From: Chloromonas sp. AAM2
Lineage: Eukaryota > Chlorophyta > Chlorophyceae > Chlamydomonadales > Chlamydomonadaceae
Reading direction: 5' to 3'
DNA: 63,652 bases
Assembly (NCBI GenBank): GCA_004335635.1
Contig: QAXH01004895.1
Span: forward strand, 1-63,652
Part shown: piece by piece, positions 45,112 to 52,786 of the stretch
How the letters are laid out: the number at the start of each line of letters is the position of its first letter
Position numbering within the stretch: position 1 is the first letter of the stretch
Position numbers and translations under genes: made by a program
The notes under the pieces: generated by a model
Told to the model about the DNA's origin: nothing
Database searches by the model: none
Seen by the model: only the letters and a program-made list of their open reading frames with translations

Positions 45112-46350
45112 TTAGTCTGCAAATTGTTCAAATCGCTCAAGTGCTTTCAGGCTGAAGACCTGAGAAACAGCAACTTTCTCACCCGTTGTTAATCCGCTGT
45201 TTAGGATTGCGCGGTCTGCGGTCATGCGGGAGATCTGTATAGTGCGTTTTTCGTATTCAAGGGGAGAATTCTGTACAAAAACCGTGGCATTGGCTCCTTC
45301 AAATTGAACCGCCGATAATGGAATGCTGACTGTATTATCATCCGGTTTGGCATGATAGCTTACCCGAACACTTTGCCCCACCAGCGGCCATCCCTGTTCT
45401 GTTTGAACAATGGAATTCAAGACCACTGAGCGATTATTTTTATCCAAAGCCGGGTTGATGGTAGTAACGGAAGCATTAAGGGTATGAGCCGTGACACCAT
45501 CGCTGCTGGTACGATCCGTGATGGTAAGTGCAGTACCCGGTGTGATGAAAGCTACATCTTCAGCCGATACAAAACCCCGAACCAGCACTTCTTTGTTGTC
45601 AATGATATCCAGCAGTTTTTGATAGGCGGTCACAGATTCTCCCATTTCAATCAGGTGCTCATTGAGGATTCCATCGATCGAGGCATAGAGGGTGAGTTTG
45701 GCATCAGGATTAGAAGCAAAAGGATCCCATTTTCGTGTTTGATCCTGCGTGATACCGATGGCTTTTAAACGGGCTAATGCTGCACTTTGGCGAGTTTGTG
45801 CCAACCGTAAATCGGCTTCAGCGCGTTGAAGGTTTCTCAGCGGACTGATCTTTTCTTCCGTCAATACTTTCAGGCGCTCAACCTGCTGCTGTTGAAAGGT
45901 GACTTCGGCTGTGGCTTCAAGGTAGTCCGCTACCAGGTTCGCGAATTCAAGGCTTTCTAATTCTAGCAGTGGCTGACCAGCTTTCACCGGCTCTCCTTCG
46001 TGGGCGTAAATGGCAGAAACCCGTCCATCAATAGGCGCGCTGACTACAGAGATCCGTTCCGGCGCAGGGAAAACTTCGCCAGGAGCTTCGATCTTAAATG
46101 AGATCGGCTCCATGGAAACGGTATATGTTTGAATGTTAAGGTCCTCGGCTTGTGCTTCTATAAGTCTGATGGTTTGAGCCGTTTCTTCACCCTGAATGGA
46201 AGGAGGCGTTCCGGTATCTTCGGCGGATGGCGTGGGGCCGTCATTTCCGCAGCCGGAGAAGCCAAATAATGCAACAAGCACAGTCAGGTAGAAGGCTTTT
46301 TTAGGATGAAGTTGTGAAATTGAATAAGATGTAAGCATGGCAATTTTCAT
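45112..46350 (-). CDS. RND efflux periplasmic adaptor (CzcB/CusB type)
   Basis: A 412-residue lipoprotein (FSGC lipobox at about 31-34) of the membrane-fusion family. A lipoyl half-motif (VSAPIDGRVSAIYAHEGEPV) begins near residue 103, followed by a coiled hairpin (about 135-190) and the second half SIDGILNEHLIEMGESV. Beta-barrel and membrane-proximal domains complete it. It links the pump to the outer channel. It sits 3 bases after the TolC-type gene and 17 before czcA. Confidence 0.92.
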   Translation of the reverse strand: MKIAMLTSYSISQLHPKKAFYLTVLVALFGFSGCGNDGPTPSAEDTGTPPSIQGEETAQTIRLIEAQAEDLNIQTYTVSMEPISFKIEAPGEVFPAPERISVVSAPIDGRVSAIYAHEGEPVKAGQPLLELESLEFANLVADYLEATAEVTFQQQQVERLKVLTEEKISPLRNLQRAEADLRLAQTRQSAALARLKAIGITQDQTRKWDPFASNPDAKLTLYASIDGILNEHLIEMGESVTAYQKLLDIIDNKEVLVRGFVSAEDVAFITPGTALTITDRTSSDGVTAHTLNASVTTINPALDKNNRSVVLNSIVQTEQGWPLVGQSVRVSYHAKPDDNTVSIPLSAVQFEGANATVFVQNSPLEYEKRTIQISRMTADRAILNSGLTTGEKVAVSQVFSLKALERFEQFAD

Positions 46351-46353
46351 GTT

Positions 46354-47594
46354 CTAATTAAAAATGATGTCTGATTGCAGAAATCGCTCCAGGTCGATCA
46401 GCGTGAGATAGTAATCCCGAAGAGATTGGTAGTACGATTCTTGTGTCCGGAGGTAGGTTCGTTGAGCTTCAAGCAAAGTGAGCAGATCAAGTTCTCCAAG
46501 GCTGTATCCTTTTTGAGTCATTTGTACAAGCTCCTGTGACTTAGCCTGAATATTTTCCCGAAACCGTTCGATGTTATTTCTGGCCGATTCATAACTGTGC
46601 CAGGTCTGTTCCGCCTGCTTCTTGATCAGCAACCGGGAATCGTCATATTTCCATTGGATAGCATGTTGAAAGGCATTGGCTTGCTGTACTTTTTGCAACT
46701 GATAGCCGGCAAACCAAAGCGGCACGCTAACGCCAATTTCAAATCCGAAAAAATCATAACTGTTGCCAAAATCCTGGCGGAAAGCAGATTTAGGTTTGGT
46801 AAATAGCTGCTTTTTGCCAGTTTTTGCCCATAATTCGAGGCTTCAACTTCCTGCTGTAATTGGCGTAATTTGGGGTGATAGGCAAGCTGCTCCATCACGC
46901 TTCCCTGATCAATTTGAACTTTTTGGTAGCCCAGCGTGTCCGGAAAGCCGATATCGTAAGTTTGCTCCTCCGGATCAAGCCCAATGGTGTTGAAAAGATC
47001 ATAACGGGCATTCATGATCTCCTTGAACATCGTTTCGCTATTATTGCGGGCTTCCTGCAACTGGAGGTCAGCCTGCATGGCATCAATTTCAGAAGACTCT
47101 CCCATATCCGAGCGAGCCTGGGCAGCCTCCCAAACGTCCTCAAAAAGACGAACGCGTTCGCTCGCCAAGTTACCTACCCGAAGTGCATACGCAAGCTGTG
47201 TATAAGCAGCCTTTACATCTGCTTTGACCTGATTTTTTAAACCCTCCAGCTGAAGCTGAAGTGATGCAGTGGTCGATTGCTCCCGCTGGTTTCGGTAATA
47301 GCTGGTGAGTGGGAATTCGAGTCCTTGAGAAACAGACCATCGTTGTTCTGAAAAACCTCCGCCATTAATACCTTCTCTGAAGTAACGTACTTCCGGATCC
47401 TGTATGCCAAGTGCCAGAACCTCCTGCTTTTTCTGCACCTGAATCTGATATTCAAGCTGCTTGATCTTGGGATTTTGGTGATATGCGATCTCAAGAGCTT
47501 TTAAAACGGTAAGGGCTGAAAGGTCGGTGGAGTCGGGAGAAGCCGGCCCGGTTTGGAAGAGCATCAAAACCGTTAGTAAAACGGAATGAACCAT
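46354..47594 (-). pseudogene. TolC-family outer-membrane channel, frame broken near 46790
   Basis: The N-terminal frame (47594-46626) has a signal peptide and TolC helices up to SSYLPNLNL, then runs into unlike sequence. The C-terminal frame (stop 46354) continues the family pattern from SAFRQDFGNS through VPLWFAGYQ to LTLIDLERFLQ. The two join at about 46785-46800 if one base is missing. The corrected total is 1242 bases, an exact 414 codons. It would be the CzcC-like channel of the efflux system. Since the rest of the operon is intact, a sequencing error is as likely as true decay. Confidence 0.8.
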
Positions 47595-47659
47595 AATGTT
47601 TAGCTTTGGATTAATAGTTTCATCCCAAGCTAATCATCAAATCTGTAGAGAAAATGGAT

Positions 47660-48981
47660 TTAGAAATGGATGGAAAAAGAGGCGCCTTTTTTTGGATTAT
47701 TGGCAGCCTCACAGCGTAACCCATGCAGTTCGCAAATACTCTGTACAATGGAGAGTCCTAACCCCGGACTTCCCGAATCTCCGCTTTGTACACCTTTTTT
47801 GAAACGGTTGAAAATCTCATCGATAAAATGGCTGGCGATACCCGGACCTTCATCGCTAACGGATAAGGTTGGTTTGCCGGAATCATCGAGATATGATTTT
47901 ATAGTTACGGTACTTTCCTCTGGCGAAAATTTGATAGCATTTTGCACGATGTTATAAATGGCGGAATGAATAAGTTCTTTATTTCCGCTCAGGCTGATTT
48001 TTTTGTCCAGTTCTATGTTTAATTTTAGGTTTTTGAGGTCAATGAAATCCTGAAGCTCATTTTGAATTCGGTCGATAACCTCACCTATGTGGAAATCATC
48101 TTCCATGCTAAACTGCTTGTTTTCCACCCGACTGATCAATAAAAGGGCGTTGCTCAAACGAGTTAGACGAACAGCCGTTTGTTGAATTTCATGGATTCGC
48201 TGGATGTCCTTCTGAGCCAGATTTTCAGGGTCAGAGAGTATTCTTTCGGCTTTTTGCCGGATAATGGAAAGCGGGGTTAATAATTCGTGAGAGGCATTTT
48301 GAATGAACTTTTTCTGATCCTCAAAAGAGGATTTGATCTGAGCGAGCATTGAGTTCAAAGCATTATTCAACACCTGGATCTCATAGGTGTTGGGCTGCGG
48401 AAAAGGTTTCCCCAATTCAGTTGGAGATGAGATCTGCTCCAGACGGTCAACGGTATCGTAAAAAGGAGATAAGATCTTGCCGAATGCAAACTGGTTGACT
48501 ACATATAAAAGAATCACCCAGATAAAGAGTGCTGCCNNNCTGCCAATACACTCACCAAAACTGTCATGCTGATCTTATTCCAAGCCGCAACTTCTTCATA
48601 AATTTCAAGTAAATAAACGCTTCCGGCAACCGCAAGTGTGGTTTCCAGCTTTCGGTACGATTCAGGTAAGTTGGATACTTCCGGATGACGGACCGTATCA
48701 ATGGTTGAAAAGTGGTTCTTGCTTGAGGGGAGACCGGAAGCTAATGGAGATATTTCTACCCATTCGTAGGATCCCAAACCTCCTAAATTCTGGATCTCAT
48801 CCAGACTGGAGGGCTCTTCCGTTAATTGATTTTGAATGTCGGCTTTGTGCTGCAAAAGATGGTTATCCAGCTCATCATAAATAGTAGAATTCACCACATA
48901 GTACATGCCCACTGCAGTGACCAGCAACATGAAAATAGAAAGCAAAAAGTTGCTGATCAGTATTTTGTTATTAAGTTTCAT
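47660..48981 (-). CDS. Sensor histidine kinase of the metal-efflux operon (interrupted by a gap artefact)
   Basis: An N-terminal transmembrane helix (about 8-30), a periplasmic sensor region of about 110 residues, a second helix, a HAMP-like linker, the His box NASHELLTP (H at about 228), N box IYNIVQNAIKF, and ATP lid motifs DEGPGIASHF and GSPGLGLSIV. Three Ns at 48537-48539 split the frame, but CTGCC stands on both sides; counting it once gives 1314 bases, 438 codons, with the second helix intact. It overlaps the response regulator by 11 bases. It probably senses metal ions. Confidence 0.85.
48532..48544. repeat. 5-base duplicate around a 3-N gap (assembly artefact)
   Basis: CTGCC stands at 48532-48536 and 48540-48544 with NNN between. 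Collapsing the two restores the histidine-kinase frame through its second transmembrane helix. A 5-base match alone could be chance; the restored frame and the same pattern at the other two gaps support it. Confidence 0.75.
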
Positions 48982-49654
48982 AGGCCATCAGTTTATATCC
49001 TACCCCGTAGATGGTTTCGATGGGGTCCGGAGCTCCGGAGTCTGCCAGTTTCTTTCTGATATTCTTCATGTGGGAATTGATGAAATCCAGCGAAAAGCGG
49101 TCGTCGATCTTGTTTCCCCAAATATGTTCTGCCAAGGCAATCCGCGTAATGGTTTTATTCTTGTTCAGGAACAGGTAACGCAGCATTTTGTATTCGGTGT
49201 CTGTAAAGTCGATGGGTATTCCATCAAATTCGACCGTCATATGATCGAGGTGAAGCGAAAGCTTGTCTATAGTGATCTCATTAACGTTGATCTTGAATTT
49301 CCGGCGCAAAACAGCGTGGATACGGGCCCGAAGTTCAGCCATGGCAAAAGGTTTGGAGAGATAATCATCGCTGCCAAGTTCCAGTCCCTGTACCCGGTCA
49401 TCGATTTCTCCACGGGCCGTTAAAATGATCACGGCCGTATCTTCATCATAACTTTTGATCATATTAAGCAGATCCAACCCATCGCCTCCCGGCAAGGTCA
49501 GGTCTAGTAAAACAAGATCATAGATATCACCCAAAAGAAAGTCTTCAGCTGCTGAAAAGTCGAGGGCAGCATCAACGGTAAATTGCTCTTCCAGCAACTG
49601 TTCTCTCAATTCCTGATTGAGCAGAGTTTCATCTTCAACAACTAAAGCGCGCAT
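48971..49654 (-). CDS. OmpR/PhoB-family response regulator
   Basis: The 227 residues hold a receiver domain (acidic VEDE, phospho-acceptor Asp in LVLLDLTLPGGDG, Lys in YLSKPFA) and a winged-helix DNA-binding domain (MLRYLFLNKNKTITR, LDFINSHMKNIRKKLAD, IETIYGVGYKL). It is the first gene of the operon that continues with the kinase, channel, adaptor and pump, as in CzcRS/CusRS systems, so it likely activates its own operon when metal is in excess. Confidence 0.92.
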   Translation of the reverse strand: MRALVVEDETLLNQELREQLLEEQFTVDAALDFSAAEDFLLGDIYDLVLLDLTLPGGDGLDLLNMIKSYDEDTAVIILTARGEIDDRVQGLELGSDDYLSKPFAMAELRARIHAVLRRKFKINVNEITIDKLSLHLDHMTVEFDGIPIDFTDTEYKMLRYLFLNKNKTITRIALAEHIWGNKIDDRFSLDFINSHMKNIRKKLADSGAPDPIETIYGVGYKLMAYET

Positions 49655-49715
49655 AATGAAAGGGATTTAGGTAACAGCGCTCAAGATAAAAAGTAAAAGT
49701 GTACAGAAAATGAAT

Positions 49716-50000
49716 TTAGAGGATGCCCTCTTCCTTCGCCAGATCAAACATACTCTCGTGGAGATTTTCATTATCCAGTTCACCACGCATACAGAGCTCC
49801 GTAACTTCCAGTCCATTGAGCATCAAAATACACCCCATGTCATTCAGTATTGAATCAAATTTTCGGGGGTCGGCTTTACTTAATTTTTCTACATCAATAC
49901 CATCCGGACTCACTTTCTTATTTACTAAAATGTAGAAACGATCATCGGGGGCATCGCCGAAAGAAAATTCCTCCAGGCCGGTGTCTTTTAATTCAAGCAT
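49716..50000 (-). CDS. Hypothetical 94-residue protein paired with an HTH protein
   Basis: I do not recognise a family. The protein is acidic, lacks a signal peptide or membrane segment, and has the pattern DRFYILVNKK...DPRKFDSILNDMGCILMLNGLEV. It starts 8 bases inside the 3' end of the HTH gene upstream, so the two are translationally coupled and probably work together. The ending is 62 bases from the response regulator of the efflux operon, on the same strand. Confidence 0.6.
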   Translation of the reverse strand: MLELKDTGLEEFSFGDAPDDRFYILVNKKVSPDGIDVEKLSKADPRKFDSILNDMGCILMLNGLEVTELCMRGELDNENLHESMFDLAKEEGIL

Positions 50001-50409
50001 GTTCGTCTAAAAAATCTCTGGCTTTAATAATTTCAGTTATTTCATCTGTATCACGATTTACAATACGTACCTGGAACAAGCTGATTATAGCCTGTTCTTT
50101 TAATGTAGTGATGACCTCTTCAATGGTTTCGCATTCTTCAGTTTCACTCACCAAATCATTAATACCCTGAACAATATATCGATACTCGTTGGAGGTCTTA
50201 TTCTTTTTTGGGGTTGAACCAGATTCCGGCTGTGGCTCATCAAAATACTCCCGAATCGCTTCCTCGGTTACATACCAGCTTACGCCAAGCTTACGCCCCC
50301 GAATGCGGCCTTCCCGCAAATAGGTTCGAAGGGTCATTTTCGAAATTCCGAGCTGTTCATGCAGATCATCTACTGAATACAGCGTTAAGTCTCCAATAGT
50401 TTTAGGCAT
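49993..50409 (-). CDS. Excisionase/MerR-type helix-turn-helix protein
   Basis: Residues 10-55 form a MerR/excisionase-type helix-turn-helix (LYSVDDLHEQLGISKMTLRTYLREG then RIRGRKLGVSWYVTEEAIREYF). A Pro/Ser linker follows, then a C-terminal alpha-beta domain of about 65 residues of no known family. No integrase or attachment site is nearby, so it is more likely a small regulator than an excisionase. It overlaps the downstream 94-residue gene by 8 bases. Confidence 0.75.
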   Translation of the reverse strand: MPKTIGDLTLYSVDDLHEQLGISKMTLRTYLREGRIRGRKLGVSWYVTEEAIREYFDEPQPESGSTPKKNKTSNEYRYIVQGINDLVSETEECETIEEVITTLKEQAIISLFQVRIVNRDTDEITEIIKARDFLDEHA

Positions 50410-50459
50410 TACGCGTATAAATTAATGAATAAAAAATTACTATTAAGTATAAATTGGTG

Positions 50460-50492
50460 ATAATTAAACTNNNNNNNNNNNATAATTAAACT
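50460..50492. repeat. 11-base duplicate around an 11-N gap (assembly artefact)
   Basis: ATAATTAAACT occurs at 50460-50470 and 50482-50492 with eleven Ns between. It is intergenic. The pattern is the same as in the two genic gaps. Confidence 0.8.
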
Positions 50493-50622
50493 ACCATTAC
50501 TTGATGTTATCTATATATTAAAAAATAGATTTGGTTGAGGCAGCATTCCAGCCGTAAATTAATGCCTGTTGTTAGTAATTAAAGTGGCTGTTAAACAAAG
50601 CTTTTTGTTTGCATATCACCCT

Positions 50623-50838
50623 TTAGCTTTCATTTCCCTGATCTCTGTCAACATTTTTATATGCTTGGGTAATCCGCTGGTTCATCAATCGCCGATAGTT
50701 GTTAAACTCGTATGTACTCACCGTGAACTCAGAGTGATATTCACCATCAAAACATTCCACATTCAAGCGGTTGGGTTTTTCAGCTTTTGTGATAGTAACC
50801 TGAACATTTCCCAGTTTGTAAGAATCGATTTCTTTCAT
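50623..50838 (-). CDS. Hypothetical 71-residue protein
   Basis: No family recognised. The composition is that of a small beta-rich soluble protein (YKLGNVQVTITKAEKPNRLN, GEYHSEFTVSTYEFNNY), with no signal peptide or cysteine pair. It is flanked by non-coding stretches on both sides (about 213 and 135 bases). Coding nature is supported by an even residue composition and by the lack of a longer overlapping frame. Confidence 0.5.
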   Translation of the reverse strand: MKEIDSYKLGNVQVTITKAEKPNRLNVECFDGEYHSEFTVSTYEFNNYRRLMNQRITQAYKNVDRDQGNES

Positions 50839-50973
50839 AGTAGAATAATTTTCTTACCAAGGTAAAAAATTCTGTTTTTAGCTTTTTAACTTTAACCGAC
50901 TTTATATTCGTTCATTTCTTACCTGAGCTGACTTTTTCTTATTTTAGTATCTTAATTAAAATTCATCGTTGTC

Positions 50974-51432
50974 ATGCAAAAGAAAGTATTTATTATCGGT
51001 ATTATAAGTCTGTTTCTTGGGATATTTTTGTATTACTCCCTGTCTAATGTACAGCCTACGGTAAATGATAACTCTCCGACCTGGATCCCAATTCATGAAG
51101 CACAAGAAATGGCGGCAACTTCCGATAAACTTATTTTTGTGGATGTATTTGAAATCGGCTGTAAATACTGTCGTGCTATGGATCGTGAAGTGTTTCCTGA
51201 TTCAACAGTACGGCAAGTGCTGGATGCCAAATATATTCCCGTTAGGTTAGATGGTAATTCGGAGGAATTGATTACCTTTAATGATCAGCAGATAAGTTCT
51301 CGCGCGTTTGCACAAAGTAAAGGTGCTTTTGTATTTCCAACTTCTTTAATACTGGATGAAAAAGGAAACGTAATAAAGAAAAAAACAGGTTATATGGGCG
51401 TGGATGAATTCAGACAATTTTTATATCAATAA
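50974..51432 (+). CDS. Thioredoxin-like protein (membrane-anchored)
   Basis: A 152-residue protein with one N-terminal hydrophobic helix (about 5-23). A thioredoxin-fold domain follows, with the active-site-like CKYC in VFEIGCKYCRAMDREVFPD, and a later FPTSLILDEKG strand near the expected cis-Pro. It resembles the DUF255/thioredoxin-7 type that handles periplasmic disulfides. It precedes the sugar dehydrogenase gene by 21 bases and is probably in the same transcript. Confidence 0.8.
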   Translation: MQKKVFIIGIISLFLGIFLYYSLSNVQPTVNDNSPTWIPIHEAQEMAATSDKLIFVDVFEIGCKYCRAMDREVFPDSTVRQVLDAKYIPVRLDGNSEELITFNDQQISSRAFAQSKGAFVFPTSLILDEKGNVIKKKTGYMGVDEFRQFLYQ

Positions 51433-51453
51433 AACAGAAAAATAAGATCTATT

Positions 51454-52587
51454 ATGAAAGAAAGAATGGCAGTGAAGAATTATTGGATGATTCCGTTAAT
51501 CGCTCTAATGACCTTGGGGTGCAATGCGCAGGTCGATAATACCCCATCCAATCTGCAGGTGGAAGCTGAACAAATAGTAGATGGAATAAGAATAGGCTGG
51601 GGAATTGATTTTTTACCCAACGGAGATATTTTGGTAACGGAAAAGTCGGGGACACTATTCAGGATTCGAAATGGTGAGATAGCGGCTGAAATTACTGAAA
51701 GCATACCATCAGACCTGGATGTGAATGGACAAGGCGGTTTTATGGATGTCACCGTTCATCCCAATTATGAAGAAAATGGATGGATCTATTTTTCATATGC
51801 TTCCAGCGAGGGTGAAGGAAGTGGAAGTAATACCAAAATTATTCGTGCTAAGTTGGAAAACGATGAACTTACGTCTGTTGAAACGATTTATAAAGCTACT
51901 CCAAATACCGAAAGAGGACAACACTATGGTTCCCGTATTGAATTTGACAACCAGGGATATTTATTCTTTACCGTTGGGGATCGGGGAAACCGGGATGTAC
52001 TACCTCAGGATATCACGATTGACGGTGGAAAAGTTTACCGGCTGAATGACGACGGCTCCATTCCGGAAGATAATCCATTTGTTGGGCAAGAAGGCCTTGA
52101 TGCAATGTTTTCATATGGACACAGAAATCAGCAGGGAATGGCGTTGAATCCAGAATCTGGTGTAATGTGGGCTCATGAACACGGGCCTCGTGGCGGGGAT
52201 GAAGTAAACATCATAGAACCTGGAAAAAACTATGGATGGCCAGTTATTAGTTTTGGCATTAATTATAGCGGAACCGAGTTTGCTGAAGACACAGCCAAAG
52301 CTGGGATGGAGCAACCTGTTATCTATTGGGACCCTTCTATAGCCCCATCCGGAATGGAGTTCATAAGCAGTGATAAGTATCCAGGTTGGGAAGGCGATTT
52401 ATTAGTGGGTTCTCTTAAATTTTCATATATCGCACACCTTGATGTGCAGGGCAACGATATTGGCAAGGAAACCAAACTGGTTGAAGGTACAACGCGGATT
52501 CGTGCTATTGAGCAAGGACCGGACGGTTATATATACTTTACTTCTGAAGGAAACGGCCTCTATCGCTTAAAACCCGTGAAAAATTAA
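51454..52587 (+). CDS. PQQ-dependent sugar dehydrogenase-like lipoprotein
   Basis: A 377-residue protein with a lipoprotein signal (LMTLGCNAQ) and the six-bladed propeller of the soluble glucose dehydrogenase/Asd family. Markers are GWGIDFLPNGDILVTEKSG near the start, GGFMDVTVHPNY, HEHGPRGGDEVN and NYGWPVISFG. In this family PQQ oxidises sugars at the cell surface; whether this strain makes or takes up PQQ is not visible here. Two hairpins follow the stop. Confidence 0.9.
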   Translation: MKERMAVKNYWMIPLIALMTLGCNAQVDNTPSNLQVEAEQIVDGIRIGWGIDFLPNGDILVTEKSGTLFRIRNGEIAAEITESIPSDLDVNGQGGFMDVTVHPNYEENGWIYFSYASSEGEGSGSNTKIIRAKLENDELTSVETIYKATPNTERGQHYGSRIEFDNQGYLFFTVGDRGNRDVLPQDITIDGGKVYRLNDDGSIPEDNPFVGQEGLDAMFSYGHRNQQGMALNPESGVMWAHEHGPRGGDEVNIIEPGKNYGWPVISFGINYSGTEFAEDTAKAGMEQPVIYWDPSIAPSGMEFISSDKYPGWEGDLLVGSLKFSYIAHLDVQGNDIGKETKLVEGTTRIRAIEQGPDGYIYFTSEGNGLYRLKPVKN

Positions 52588-52590
52588 AGA

Positions 52591-52617
52591 GCGGATATTT
52601 ATAGTTCCGCAGTTTTT
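52591..52617 (+). terminator. Terminator-like hairpin after the sugar dehydrogenase gene
   Basis: GCGGA (52591-52595) and TCCGC (52606-52610) form a 5-bp stem with a 10-base loop, followed by AGTTTTT. It starts 4 bases after the stop at 52587. Confidence 0.55.
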
Positions 52618-52655
52618 AATAGCCTATTTATTTTTAGAGCCATAAGGTGGATATT

Positions 52656-52680
52656 TTGCGCGGAATCTTTTTCCGCGCAA
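52656..52680. terminator. Second hairpin after the sugar dehydrogenase gene
   Basis: TTGCGCGGA (52656-52664) and TCCGCGCAA (52672-52680) are perfect 9-bp complements with a 7-base loop. No T-run directly follows on the plus strand, but the stem is strong. It may back up the first terminator ahead of comEC. Confidence 0.6.
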
Positions 52681-52786
52681 TTAAATTCGTGTTCATTTTA
52701 TCGGCAGATTTTATTTGATATAGAAGAAAAAATCAGAGAAATAAATTTTTTTTGTAAGGAATTAGGTTTTCGAAGCTCTAACAAGT

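Noticed and set aside
49993..50409. Prophage or integrative element suggested by the excisionase-type HTH
   Set aside because: No integrase, no phage genes and no tRNA attachment site are present.
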